From assembly GCA_022820725.1 (NCBI GenBank), contig JAJEFA010000009.1:124001-188000 (forward strand): 64,000 bases of DNA, written 5' to 3'. The stretch comes from Candidatus Binatia bacterium (lineage in GTDB: Bacteria; Desulfobacterota; Binatia; Bin18). The position numbers were made by a program, and so were the translations under genes. The stretch's first letter is position 1, and every line of letters begins with the position of its first letter. This document shows positions 42,709 to 51,812 of this stretch, in pieces. The notes beneath the pieces are model-generated. The model ran no database searches. It was not told where the DNA came from and worked only from the letters and a program-made list of their open reading frames with translations.

Positions 42709-42839
42709 GTTTGCGCCGGGGAGTGCTTCCGTTTGTATGTTCCCCTTCACCCCAAGCCCTCCCGTTCAAGCGCCTGCGGGAAACGTGGAGTCCCGCTCCT
42801 GCCTGGAGAACCCAAGGCGGGCGTAAAATAGGAGCAGTG

Positions 42840-42874
42840 GCTTTTGTCACTCCCAAATTGGGAGGGACAAAAGC
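42840..42874. repeat. Strong hairpin downstream of gmaS
   Basis: The outer arms GCTTTTGTC (42840-42848) and GACAAAAGC (42866-42874) are perfectly complementary, and an inner CTCCC/GGGAG pair extends the stem. It lies 132 bp after gmaS, in the 280-bp gap before the next gene. No U-run follows on the plus strand. It may end or stabilise the operon transcript or be a leader structure of the next operon; otherwise this gap holds nothing I recognise. Confidence 0.5.
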
Positions 42875-42988
42875 AGCACCATCTTGTATGTAGGGACCTA
42901 AAAGCTTTTCGCTCACTATGGAACCAGGCAAGCGGCTGTCGCACCGAAGGGGAGTGACAGCAGGCCAGCACAGAACGGAGCATTGCAG

Positions 42989-43525
42989 ATGAGACAGCAC
43001 GCTGATGGACGGATGCCTTTTCGGAAGACGCAGAGATGTGTTCTCCTCCCTCTCTGGTTGGGGCTCCTTCTCTTGGGACCGTCCCTGGTGCAGGCCGCGT
43101 CCCTGGAGAATCCGAGTGGCGGGCTGTTTTATTCGGGCGTTGGGGTCATCTCGGGCTGGAAGTGTGAAGCCAACGGGGAACTCACCGTGCGCTTTAACGG
43201 GGGAGAGCCGATTCCTCTCGTGTACGGCAGCCAGCGGCCCGATGTTCTCGACGCCGGGGCGTGTGCCAGTGCCGATGTCGGTTTTGTGGCTATCTACAAC
43301 TGGGCACGTCTCGGCGACGGCACCCACACGGCTGTGGCCTACGATGATGGGGTGGAATTTGACCGGGGAACGTTTCAGACCACCAGGCTCGTGGAAGATA
43401 AGGAGTTTGTCACCGGGATCAGTGGTCGCTTTCGGGCGCGAGACTTTCCCGACCCAGGGGTGAATGTGCTGCTGCGCTGGAATCAGAACGTGCAGGGGTT
43501 TGTCATTGAGGGCGTGGAAGAGTGA
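42989..43525 (+). CDS. Exported GDGTHT-domain protein of unknown function
   Basis: 178 residues from the ATG at 42989 (GGAG 8 bases upstream; a TTG 6 bases earlier is too close to that site). A basic start and hydrophobic core (VLLPLWLGLLLLGPSLVQA) form a signal peptide. The single domain reads LENPSGGLFYSGVGVISGWKC, FNGGEPIPLVYGSQRPDV, ARLGDGTHTAVAYDDGVEF and FPDPGVNVLLRWNQNVQGFVI. I recall similar domains, often repeated, in exported proteins of uncultured deltaproteobacterial or tectomicrobial type, with no assigned function. It is the first gene of the exported-protein operon, 19 bp before the next. Confidence 0.75.
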   Translation: MRQHADGRMPFRKTQRCVLLPLWLGLLLLGPSLVQAASLENPSGGLFYSGVGVISGWKCEANGELTVRFNGGEPIPLVYGSQRPDVLDAGACASADVGFVAIYNWARLGDGTHTAVAYDDGVEFDRGTFQTTRLVEDKEFVTGISGRFRARDFPDPGVNVLLRWNQNVQGFVIEGVEE

Positions 43526-43544
43526 CGGGCCACGGGAGTGCCAC

Positions 43545-46500
43545 ATGCATAAGTGGTGTTTCATCCTACGCCCCCTGCTCCTAGTTTTCCTCCTCGGCGG
43601 GCTGGGGCTTGTACAGTCCGCCGCCGCTCAACAGACCGTCACCCTGTCTGGACGGGTGACTGACGCCGCCGGCCAACCCGTCTCCGGCGCGACCGTCAAT
43701 CTGGAAGACCCCGGCTGGGTTGGGCAGGAGACGGACGCGAATGGCAACTACCGCCTCTCGGTATCCCTAGGGACCTATCGTTTACGAGTCCGCCCTCGGC
43801 ATGGCCCGCTCATTTCCCAAAAGATCGAAAGGCTGCGGCTCTCAGCGAATACCACCCGCGACTTTGTCTTAGAGACCGGGGTAACGCTGTCGGGGCAGGT
43901 TACGGCTAATGGGCAGCCGGTGCCCCATCCGTGGCTGTGGGTCGTAAACGACGAGGGTCAGGAGGTCAGTTTCAATGCTGCGAATGCCTCCGGCCACTAC
44001 AGCCTGGGAGTGCCTGCTGGGACCTATGAGGTCAACGTGTATAGCGAAGACTTCTTGGGCACGACCGTGGAGAGGGTAGCGATAACCCAAGCCACCGTCC
44101 TCGACATCACTCTGGAATCCGGCGTCCTGCTGGAAGGCAAAGTGGTAGACGATGCGGGACAGCCTGTGTCCGACGCCCAGGTCTGTGCTCACCTGTCTAC
44201 CGAAGAGTGGTGGGAAGGTTTTTGTTCTCATACCGAGCCTACAGGTGGCTTTCAGCTCAGAGCCACCCCGGATGATGGGTATGTCGTCACAGTCCGCCCA
44301 GTATCCCCTCTCCATCCAACTCGACGTCGGCTGGAGGTCAGCGAGAAGGGGGTGTCAGACCTTATACTAGCGGTGAGTCGGGACCCAACGCCGTTTGTGC
44401 CCGACGATCCGCCCAAAGCCGCCTTAATCAGCATCTCCCAACCTACAGTAGACGGCGAAGTGACCCTGAGTGGGGCGGCGGGCTCGGTTGCCCCCCATAG
44501 CGCGGTCGTCGCCATTACTCTGGATACCAGGAACTTTACCACCGTCCAAGCCACGGCCAGTGGGAGTTTTACGGCGACGCTGTTTGCTCCGGCAGGCACA
44601 TCCGTCCTCATCAAAGCCGACCCGTTCGGCACGAGCGTGGCGCATTTTGTAGACAGCATCCCGGATGAACTCGATGAGCTCGATGTTAATGAGCTCCAAA
44701 CTACGTTCCTCCCCGCTCTCCCCGGTACGATTCTGCGGGTGGCGGACCCTTCAGGTACTGGTATTCCGATTGGCGGCGCCGGCCAGACCAGCCTGCAACT
44801 TTCCTTTCCCGTCTGGACCTTCCACGGCTTCATCGCGACCAACACCCTCGCCCCCGGTGATCCCCTGCGGGTCCGCGGCACGGTCCGGGTGGATTCTCCA
44901 GTCTTACAGGGAGTTGGCACGCTCCAGGTGAATACAACTTTCGGGCTTGAACGCGCCGATGGGCCGAGCCTCCTCCACAACAGCTCGAGTTCCATGTCCA
45001 CCTTCCTGACCCCCACCGAGTTGCCGATTGAACGAACGGGCCAGTGGCGGGCGACCGGCGTCAGTCAATATCGAGAACTCCCTCTCGGCAAAACGGCGTC
45101 CACTCAGGCCGAAGCGGAGGTAGACCTGACACTTACCCTGCCGTCTGACGTGCCCGCCGGATATTATCGTCCATTTCTGAATTTCGACTTTCCAGATATG
45201 CCGAGAGAGAACCCTCCCAGCCGTCCATTTGTCGATAATTTTGTACAGAACCCAGGCACACTCATCCTCCCCACTATCACGGTGGGGAATCCCACCTCGC
45301 CGCGCCTGGACTATGTGCTCTTGTTGGATACGCTCAGCAACGGGTCGCGGGGGGTCGTAGCCAAGGAAGACGCCGACCGCTTTGGGATAGCGCAACGGAT
45401 TCTAACCACGTCGGAAACGTTTGTGATTCCACGGCTCGGAGTAGCGTCGGGCCAACCCTTGACCTACCGCCTCGAACCGTTTGTCCCGACCGTGAGTCTC
45501 ATGAACGGTTCTGGTAATCAACCTCCTAACGTGCCGGGCATCCCCTTCCGGTTTCCCTCGGGCAGTCTCACCGTCACGATTCGCTACCCCAATGGGACGG
45601 AGAGAGTACTGGGACCCGCCCCGTTCGTGCAATCCCGGCTCAAGAGTCTCGTGGACGAAGAGGGTAGGCTCCTTGATCACGGCGGCGGCGGGCATCTCAA
45701 GGAGGTCTACCAACTCACCACCCTGGACCCCCGCTTTGAAGTCGCGTTTGCCCAAGATGGCCTCCACGTTATTACCGTCGAAGGCTCGATTGACGACATC
45801 TGGGGAAATACGTGGACGGGAGGCGGTACCTACGACGTCCACGTCGGCCGGGTGCTGGCCTTAGATACAGCAGTCCTACCCGGTGCCCACTTTGAGGTTG
45901 GCGACGGCTTCAACCCAGGCCTGGTGGTCTCCCCACCGATGACAGCCGAGGTCGAGGTCCGGCTCCAGCACATCCCTCACTCGGATGTCAGTCAGTTCCA
46001 GGAACGGGTGATCCGGGGCCGGACGAACCGCTTTGGGTACTTCCAACCGGCGGGCAACAGTGTGGTGTTCGACCAGCCGGGTGAGTATCGAGTGGATATC
46101 ACAGCGCGGGGCCGGGATGCACAGGGGCAATTGTGGATGGGCTCGCGCACCTGGGGCGGGGTGGTGGCGCCGGTCAATCCCACGATCGTCGCCCACGGAC
46201 GGCGGGGGATTGATGCGCAGGACACGATTGGGCCCCAGTGGTTCTTTTTCGACGACATTCTCCGGAATGACACTACACCTCATGTCCCCTTTCCCTTTCA
46301 GTCCGGCGATGTGACTTGGGTTGAGGAGACAGGAGAGGTTGACTCCTCCCTTCCGCTCATGAGTTTTCACGACCCGAGTCGTCAGCTCACCGCCCTGCTG
46401 CGACAGAGAGACTGGGGCGGTCTGGTGGGACCCGGCAGCTTTGCAGAGCGCGTGGTGGTGGGCGAAGCGCCACTGTTCTCCAGCCGGCTCGATGGTACCG

Positions 46501-47636
46501 ATCCCTCTCTTGATCCCAGCAAGGTAGACCTCTGGGGTTACAGTTATCGCTCGGTCCAACGTCCCCTCGTCCGGGTCCGCGAAGAGCTTGGCGAAGAAAA
46601 CGTTCTGAGTCCGTATTGGCGTTTTGATGATCGCTACGCCAACCAGATCGGGGTAGGAGCCCACGGCGACCTGCCTGGCGAGTTCAAGTTCCAGTATGGA
46701 GCGGCGGTGCTGCATGGCTCGGCCCTTGACCAAGCGCACTACGCCATCTACGGCTCCTTGTTTGTCTTATTGCCGGAGAACGACCCGGATGGCACACGCA
46801 CCTTTCCGCCATTTCAGGGTAACGGCGGCGGCCCCAGCGGTGGCCCGCTCTTCACTCTCAAAGGTGAAGAGATTGATCTCTTCATCCATCTGACCGGGGC
46901 GCGGCCGGGCAGTGTGTTGGAGACGGGCAACATTTTTGCCCTCGTCGGGGCCATTGGCCCTACCCTGCCCGCCCAGGTGACTTATACCGTCACTGCCCCG
47001 GACGGGAGTCAGCGGCGATTCGGCGGGATAGCGAATGAGATCGGGTACTATTACGAACCGGAGGATAACTTCATCGTGGACCAGCCGGGGCGGTACACGG
47101 TCGATCTGCAAGTGACGTACGATGGGAGCACCTCCGCCGGACAAGTGACAGCCCCCTTTCCCCAAGGCCACGTATTAGGCACGGCACGGGGACAGTTCTC
47201 GGTGTATGTGGTCTCGCCCCATAGTGCGCCGCTGACCGTTGACATGCCCCGGCACGACTTTCTGACAGCGCCGTCTGACTTCACCGTCACGACCAGTGCA
47301 CCCAATGGGCTAACGCTTACCGAGGGCCATATGACAGCGTTGATACCGGGGGTGGTACTGGAGGATGGGGCGTTGGCAGTGGAGGCCAACGGCCTGACCT
47401 ATGATTACGATCCGGTGGGTCTGGCCGTCGGAGTACCGATCCTGGATGTAGAGCGGGATGGGGTTCCGGTCGCAGCGGATGTGGTCACTGTCAGTCTGTT
47501 TGGGCAGGGGACGGATAGTGATGGGCAGCCGAGTTATGCGGCCCGAGTTGTGACGCTGCACGGGCCGGAGTTCCTGAACCTGACGCCGGTCGCACCAAGC
47601 CCCAATGCTATCCGTGACCTGGAACGCTTGGAGTAA
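43545..47636 (+). CDS. Giant exported protein with carboxypeptidase-regulatory-like domains, copy 1
   Basis: 1363 residues from the ATG at 43545 (GGGAG upstream; the frame starts 27 codons earlier without a signal sequence). The signal peptide is residues 1-28 (ends QSAAA). Three prealbumin/CarboxypepD_reg-like repeats follow at about 30-110, 111-190 and 190-275 (TVTLSGRVTDAAGQPVSGAT, GVTLSGQVTANGQPV, GVLLEGKVVDDAGQPVSD). Then comes a bacterial-Ig-like module (about 295-380) and a long unrecognised region. Two related beta-domains (about 805-880 and 1107-1225) share NxxGYxxP...VDQPGxYxVD. The C-terminus is NAIRDLERLE. It is probably a periplasmic or surface beta-rich scaffold; function unknown. 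A tandem paralogue follows 15 bp downstream. Confidence 0.8.
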   Translation: MHKWCFILRPLLLVFLLGGLGLVQSAAAQQTVTLSGRVTDAAGQPVSGATVNLEDPGWVGQETDANGNYRLSVSLGTYRLRVRPRHGPLISQKIERLRLSANTTRDFVLETGVTLSGQVTANGQPVPHPWLWVVNDEGQEVSFNAANASGHYSLGVPAGTYEVNVYSEDFLGTTVERVAITQATVLDITLESGVLLEGKVVDDAGQPVSDAQVCAHLSTEEWWEGFCSHTEPTGGFQLRATPDDGYVVTVRPVSPLHPTRRRLEVSEKGVSDLILAVSRDPTPFVPDDPPKAALISISQPTVDGEVTLSGAAGSVAPHSAVVAITLDTRNFTTVQATASGSFTATLFAPAGTSVLIKADPFGTSVAHFVDSIPDELDELDVNELQTTFLPALPGTILRVADPSGTGIPIGGAGQTSLQLSFPVWTFHGFIATNTLAPGDPLRVRGTVRVDSPVLQGVGTLQVNTTFGLERADGPSLLHNSSSSMSTFLTPTELPIERTGQWRATGVSQYRELPLGKTASTQAEAEVDLTLTLPSDVPAGYYRPFLNFDFPDMPRENPPSRPFVDNFVQNPGTLILPTITVGNPTSPRLDYVLLLDTLSNGSRGVVAKEDADRFGIAQRILTTSETFVIPRLGVASGQPLTYRLEPFVPTVSLMNGSGNQPPNVPGIPFRFPSGSLTVTIRYPNGTERVLGPAPFVQSRLKSLVDEEGRLLDHGGGGHLKEVYQLTTLDPRFEVAFAQDGLHVITVEGSIDDIWGNTWTGGGTYDVHVGRVLALDTAVLPGAHFEVGDGFNPGLVVSPPMTAEVEVRLQHIPHSDVSQFQERVIRGRTNRFGYFQPAGNSVVFDQPGEYRVDITARGRDAQGQLWMGSRTWGGVVAPVNPTIVAHGRRGIDAQDTIGPQWFFFDDILRNDTTPHVPFPFQSGDVTWVEETGEVDSSLPLMSFHDPSRQLTALLRQRDWGGLVGPGSFAERVVVGEAPLFSSRLDGTDPSLDPSKVDLWGYSYRSVQRPLVRVREELGEENVLSPYWRFDDRYANQIGVGAHGDLPGEFKFQYGAAVLHGSALDQAHYAIYGSLFVLLPENDPDGTRTFPPFQGNGGGPSGGPLFTLKGEEIDLFIHLTGARPGSVLETGNIFALVGAIGPTLPAQVTYTVTAPDGSQRRFGGIANEIGYYYEPEDNFIVDQPGRYTVDLQVTYDGSTSAGQVTAPFPQGHVLGTARGQFSVYVVSPHSAPLTVDMPRHDFLTAPSDFTVTTSAPNGLTLTEGHMTALIPGVVLEDGALAVEANGLTYDYDPVGLAVGVPILDVERDGVPVAADVVTVSLFGQGTDSDGQPSYAARVVTLHGPEFLNLTPVAPSPNAIRDLERLE

Positions 47637-47651
47637 GGCGAGGAGAACCTC

Positions 47652-49832
47652 ATGCACGATCTTCGTACTTTTCTGCGTTCTCTGATCCTAGTCTTCCTAA
47701 GTGGCTGGATAGGGATTGCACAGACTGCCGAGGCGCAGCAAACCGTCACTCTGTCCGGGCGAGTGACCGACTCTGCCGGCCAAGCCGTCTCGGATGCAAC
47801 CGTGAGTCTGGAGAACCCCGGCTGGGTCGGACAGGAGACGGACGCGAAGGGCAACTATCGCCTCTCGGTACCCCCGGGGACCTATCTCCTGCGGGTACGG
47901 CCTCGGCACGGCCCACTCATTGCCCAACAGATCGAGGGGCTGCGGCTCTTAACGAATACCACCCGGGACTTTGTCTTAGAGACCGGCGTGACCCTGTCGG
48001 GACAGGTGACCGGCCCCGACGGCCAGCCGCCGACCTGGGCGTATCTGGCCGTCCATACCGGCGATTATCAGCAGGTCGGCTTCGGCCTGACAGACGCGAC
48101 CGGCCACTACAGCCTCGGCGTGCCCGTGGGGACCTACCAGATTGATGTGTATAACGAGGACTTCTCGAACAAGACGCTGGAGGGGGTGGCGGTGCCCCAG
48201 GACACCGTTCTCAACATCACTCTGGACTCCGGGATACGGCTGGAAGGCACGGTGGTAGACGACACGGCTCAGCCCGTGCCGGACGCTCGGGTCTGCGCCC
48301 ACCTGTCTACCGAACAGTGGTGGGAAGGTTTCTGTACGAATAGCGAGATTGAGGGTAGCTTTCAGCTCCGCGTCCCACCGGCCGTGTATATCGTCACGGT
48401 CCGCCCGGTGTTCCCCCTCCGGCAGACTCGGCTGCGACGGGTGGAGGTCAGCAGAGAAGGAGTGACGGACCTCGTGGTGACGGTGAGTCAAGACCCTATG
48501 CCGTTCGTGCCCGACGATCCCCCCAAGGCCGCCCTCATCAGTATTTCCCCACCCACGGCAGACGGGGAGGTGACGCTCCGCGGAGTGGCGGGTTCTGTGC
48601 CTCCTCATAGCGTGGTCGTTGCCGCGACGCTGGAGACCGGACATTTTACCACGGCCCAAGCCACGACCGATGGGAGCTTTACGGCCACCCTATTTGCGCC
48701 GGCAGGAACATCCGTCCTCGTCAAAGCCGACCCGGATGGCACGACTGTCAATCGGATGTTGACCTTCTCTGCGACAGCGAGCAATATTTTTTTCAGCAAC
48801 GGCGAGCGAGACGGAGATTCTACTGCACTCGTGAGGCTCCCCGGCACGATTCTCCGCGTACCCGACCCTCCAGGCGGAGGCATTCCGATTGGTACTGCAG
48901 GATGGACTATTCAGGACGAGCCCGGACTTCCCGTCTGGACGTTCCAGGGCACCCTTAATACCTATACCTTCGCCCCTGGCAATCCTCTACGAGTCCAAGG
49001 GACGGTCCGGGTGGATTCGCCCGCCTTGCAGGGCGTGAACGCGCTCCAATTGTGGACGGCTCTCAGGCTTGAGAGGCTCTCCGGTGCGGATGGGTCAAGC
49101 ATCCTCCGCCGTAACACCTTTGCCTCCACATTCACCACCCCCACCGGGTTGCCGATTGAACGATCCCCCCGGTATAGGGATGCGGGTTTGGACGTGTCTC
49201 GACAAGTCCCTTTGGTCAAAACGGCGTCCACTTGGGTCGAAGCGGAGGTGAACCTGACCCTCACCTTACCGCCGAATTTGCCTGCCGGGTATTATCGCCC
49301 GTTTCTTGAGTTCTACTTTCCAGAGATGCCGCTGGAGCGTCCTCCTAGCCGGTCAGTCATGAAGTCTCTACACTTTGCGGACCGGAGTTCATTTAAAGAA
49401 GCACACCTACCGATTATCCGGGTAGGGCATCCCCCCCCCACCGCGTCTGGATTGGGTGCTCTTACTGGACACACTCAGCAACGGTTCACGCGGAGTTGTG
49501 GAAATGGAAGACGCCACCCGCTTCGGAGTCGCCCAGCGGATTCTGACCTCGTCGGACACGTTTGTGGTCCCACGGTTGAGCGCGGCCTCAGGCCGTCCGC
49601 TGACCTATCGCCTCGAACCGTTTGTCCCCACTGTAGGACTGAGCGACCGGGGTATCCCAAGCCCGCCCCGTATTCCCTTTCGCTTTCCCTCCGGCAATCT
49701 CACTGTCACAATTCGTCACCCCGATGGAACCAAGAGTGTCCTGGGACCTGCCCCCTTCGTTCAGTCGCGCTCCAAAAGCCTCGTGGACGAAAGGGGACTT
49801 CTCTTAGACGAAGGCGGAGGCCATATCACTGA
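47652..49832 (+). CDS. Giant exported protein, copy 2: 5' part, frameshifted at a C9 run
   Basis: As read, 726 residues. Residues 1-596 match copy 1: a signal peptide (SLILVFLSGWIGIAQTAEA), three CarboxypepD_reg-like repeats and the Ig-like module. At codons 594-596 the frame enters nine C (49431-49439), and from there the protein (TASGLGALTGHTQQ...) has no resemblance to copy 1 until a stop at 49832. Removing one C joins it exactly to the frame continuing to 51771 and restores the copy 1 alignment (HPPPPRLDWVLLLDTLSNGSRGVV), giving about 1372 residues. AGGAG precedes the ATG. It is either phase-variable, broken, or a sequencing error. Confidence 0.8.
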   Translation: MHDLRTFLRSLILVFLSGWIGIAQTAEAQQTVTLSGRVTDSAGQAVSDATVSLENPGWVGQETDAKGNYRLSVPPGTYLLRVRPRHGPLIAQQIEGLRLLTNTTRDFVLETGVTLSGQVTGPDGQPPTWAYLAVHTGDYQQVGFGLTDATGHYSLGVPVGTYQIDVYNEDFSNKTLEGVAVPQDTVLNITLDSGIRLEGTVVDDTAQPVPDARVCAHLSTEQWWEGFCTNSEIEGSFQLRVPPAVYIVTVRPVFPLRQTRLRRVEVSREGVTDLVVTVSQDPMPFVPDDPPKAALISISPPTADGEVTLRGVAGSVPPHSVVVAATLETGHFTTAQATTDGSFTATLFAPAGTSVLVKADPDGTTVNRMLTFSATASNIFFSNGERDGDSTALVRLPGTILRVPDPPGGGIPIGTAGWTIQDEPGLPVWTFQGTLNTYTFAPGNPLRVQGTVRVDSPALQGVNALQLWTALRLERLSGADGSSILRRNTFASTFTTPTGLPIERSPRYRDAGLDVSRQVPLVKTASTWVEAEVNLTLTLPPNLPAGYYRPFLEFYFPEMPLERPPSRSVMKSLHFADRSSFKEAHLPIIRVGHPPPTASGLGALTGHTQQRFTRSCGNGRRHPLRSRPADSDLVGHVCGPTVERGLRPSADLSPRTVCPHCRTERPGYPKPAPYSLSLSLRQSHCHNSSPRWNQECPGTCPLRSVALQKPRGRKGTSLRRRRRPYH
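49431..49439 (+). repeat. C9 homopolymer inside a coding region
   Basis: Nine consecutive C between the CAT codon at 49428 and the A at 49440. The upstream reading frame is phase 0 and the homologous downstream frame is phase 1, so C8 (or C5, C11) would be in frame. Copy 1 has no such run at the equivalent place. Confidence 0.85.
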
Positions 49833-51771
49833 TGCCTATCAACTCACCACCCTGGATCCTCGCTTTGAGGTCGAGTTCACCCAAGACGGCCTCCACGTCA
49901 TTACCGTGGAAGGCACGATTGACGATATCTGGGGGAATACCTGGACCGGAGGGGGCACTTACGAAGTCCATGTTGGTCGAGTCCTAGCTCTGGATACTGC
50001 GGTGCTGCCCGGTACTCACTTTGAGGTGGGTGATGGATTTAATCCGGGCTTAGTGGTCTCTCCGCCGGTAACAGCAGAGGTCGAGGTCCGCCTCCAGCAT
50101 ATCCCCCACTCGGATATCAATCAGCTCCAGGATCAGGTGATTCGGGGACAGACGAATCGCTTTGGCTATTTCCAGCCGGCAGGCAACAGCATGATCTTCG
50201 ACCAGCCGGGCGAGTACCGGGTCGATATCACGGCACGAGGCTGGAATGCGCAGGGGCAACTGTGGATGGGCTCGCGCACCTGGGGTGGCGTCGTGGCTCC
50301 CGTCAATCCGACTATCGTCGCTCATGGACGGCGGGGGGCCGATCATCTGGACACGATTGGACCGCAGTGGTTCTTTTTCGACGACTTTCCCCAGAAGGAA
50401 GAAATATTTCCCCATGTCCCTTTTCCCTTTCAGTCGGGCGATGTGCAATGGCTCCAAGAGAAAGATGTAGGCTCTGCTATCCCGATGGTGACCTTTCACG
50501 ACCCGAGTCGGCAACTCACAGGGCTGCTACGACAAAGAGCAGACGCGGTTCCTCTCGGATTGGGAGCCGGTAGCTTTACCGAGCGGGTGGTGGTGGGTGA
50601 AACGCCGCTGTTCTCCAGTCGACCCGATGGCATTGATCCCCATCTTGACCCCACTCAGGTGGACCTGTGGGGCTACAGCTATCGCTCGTCCCAGCGTCCC
50701 CTTGTGCGCGTCCGGGAAGAGATCAGCGAAGATGCGCTGAAGACAGCGTACTGGCGCTTCGGTGAGCGCTACGCCGACCAGATCGGAGTGGGCGCCCACG
50801 GTGATCTGCCCGGCGAGTTCAAGTTTCAGTATGGAGCAGCGGTGCTGCATGGACCAGCCCTTGACCAGTCCCACTACGCCATCCACGGCTCGCTGTTTGT
50901 CCTGGTGCCGGATGACGATCCCTTGGGCCAGCGCACCTTTCCCCCTTTTCAGGGCAATGGCGGTGGGCCAAGCGGTGGCCCTCTCTTCACTCTCAAGGGC
51001 GAAGAGATTGACCTGTTCATCCATCTGACCGGCGTGCGACCGGGTAGTATATTGGAGACGGGGAATACTTTTGCCTTGGTGGGAGCGGTCGGCCCCACCC
51101 TGCCCGCCCAAGTGACTTATACCGTCACCGCGCCGGATGGCAGCCAGCGACGCTTCAGTGGGATGGCCAATGAGATCGGGTACTACTATGAGCCGGACGA
51201 TAACTTCATCGTGGACCAGCCGGGGCAGTACACGGTTGACCTCCAGGTGATCTACGATGGGAGCACCTCCGCTGGGCAAGTGACCGCGCCGTTTCCCCAG
51301 GGGGACGTGTTAGGCACGGCGCGAGGGCGCTTCTCAGTGTATGTCGTCTCGCCGCACAGCGCGCCACTGGAAGTTGATATGCCCCGGCATGATTTCCTGA
51401 CGGCGCCAGCGGACTTCACGGTCACGGCTACTCCACCTGCTGGGCTGACACTCACCGAGGGGCATATGACGGTCTTGATGCCGGGCGTGGTTTTGGAGGA
51501 CGGCTCTCTGACCGTGAGGAGCAACGGGTTGACATATGACTATGATCCAGTGGGCTTGGCCGCCGGGGTGCCGATCCTGGATGTGGAGCGTGATGGTGTC
51601 CCAGTGGCGGCGGATGTGGTCACGGTCAGTCTGTTCGGGCAGGGGACGGATAGTGATGGGCAGCCGAGTTATGCGGCGAGAGTGGTGACATTGCACGGCC
51701 CGGAGTTCTTCAGTCTTACGCCGGTCGCGCCCAACCCCAACGCCATCCGCGATCTCGAACGCTTGGAGTGA
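49456..51771 (+). CDS. Giant exported protein, copy 2: 3' part
   Basis: 771 codons that continue the copy 1 alignment from LLLDTLSNGSRGVV to the C-terminus NAIRDLERLE. The first codon shown is a GTG without ribosome site, so this is not an independent gene; the frame is open from just after the C9 run. It contains both related beta-domains (NRFGYFQPAGNSMIFDQPGEYRVD and NEIGYYYEPDDNFIVDQPGQYTVD). Lack of stops and strong conservation of this half argue that it is still, or was recently, translated as one protein with 47652-49430. Confidence 0.8.
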   Translation: MLLLDTLSNGSRGVVEMEDATRFGVAQRILTSSDTFVVPRLSAASGRPLTYRLEPFVPTVGLSDRGIPSPPRIPFRFPSGNLTVTIRHPDGTKSVLGPAPFVQSRSKSLVDERGLLLDEGGGHITDAYQLTTLDPRFEVEFTQDGLHVITVEGTIDDIWGNTWTGGGTYEVHVGRVLALDTAVLPGTHFEVGDGFNPGLVVSPPVTAEVEVRLQHIPHSDINQLQDQVIRGQTNRFGYFQPAGNSMIFDQPGEYRVDITARGWNAQGQLWMGSRTWGGVVAPVNPTIVAHGRRGADHLDTIGPQWFFFDDFPQKEEIFPHVPFPFQSGDVQWLQEKDVGSAIPMVTFHDPSRQLTGLLRQRADAVPLGLGAGSFTERVVVGETPLFSSRPDGIDPHLDPTQVDLWGYSYRSSQRPLVRVREEISEDALKTAYWRFGERYADQIGVGAHGDLPGEFKFQYGAAVLHGPALDQSHYAIHGSLFVLVPDDDPLGQRTFPPFQGNGGGPSGGPLFTLKGEEIDLFIHLTGVRPGSILETGNTFALVGAVGPTLPAQVTYTVTAPDGSQRRFSGMANEIGYYYEPDDNFIVDQPGQYTVDLQVIYDGSTSAGQVTAPFPQGDVLGTARGRFSVYVVSPHSAPLEVDMPRHDFLTAPADFTVTATPPAGLTLTEGHMTVLMPGVVLEDGSLTVRSNGLTYDYDPVGLAAGVPILDVERDGVPVAADVVTVSLFGQGTDSDGQPSYAARVVTLHGPEFFSLTPVAPNPNAIRDLERLE

Positions 51772-51812
51772 GAGGGTTCGCCTCTTCACCCTCCTAATCT
51801 GGGCTCACGGAG

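Larger units (their letters stand above)
43545..51771 (+). repeat. Tandem gene duplication (two giant exported-protein genes)
   Basis: 43545-47636 and 47652-51771 encode paralogues alignable from signal peptide to last residue, with many identical stretches such as DDIWGNTWTGGGTY and FPPFQGNGGGPSGGPLF. Length differs by only about nine codons once the frameshift is ignored. Most divergence is in the region after the third N-terminal repeat. The spacer is 15 bp, so the duplication is direct and in one operon. Confidence 0.85.

Noticed and set aside
42709..42988. Riboswitch in the gap after gmaS
   Set aside because: One hairpin is clear, but no known riboswitch core could be matched by eye.
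45876..46739. 287-codon minus-strand frame inside the first giant gene
   Set aside because: Antisense shadow; the plus-strand protein is conserved with its paralogue over this stretch.
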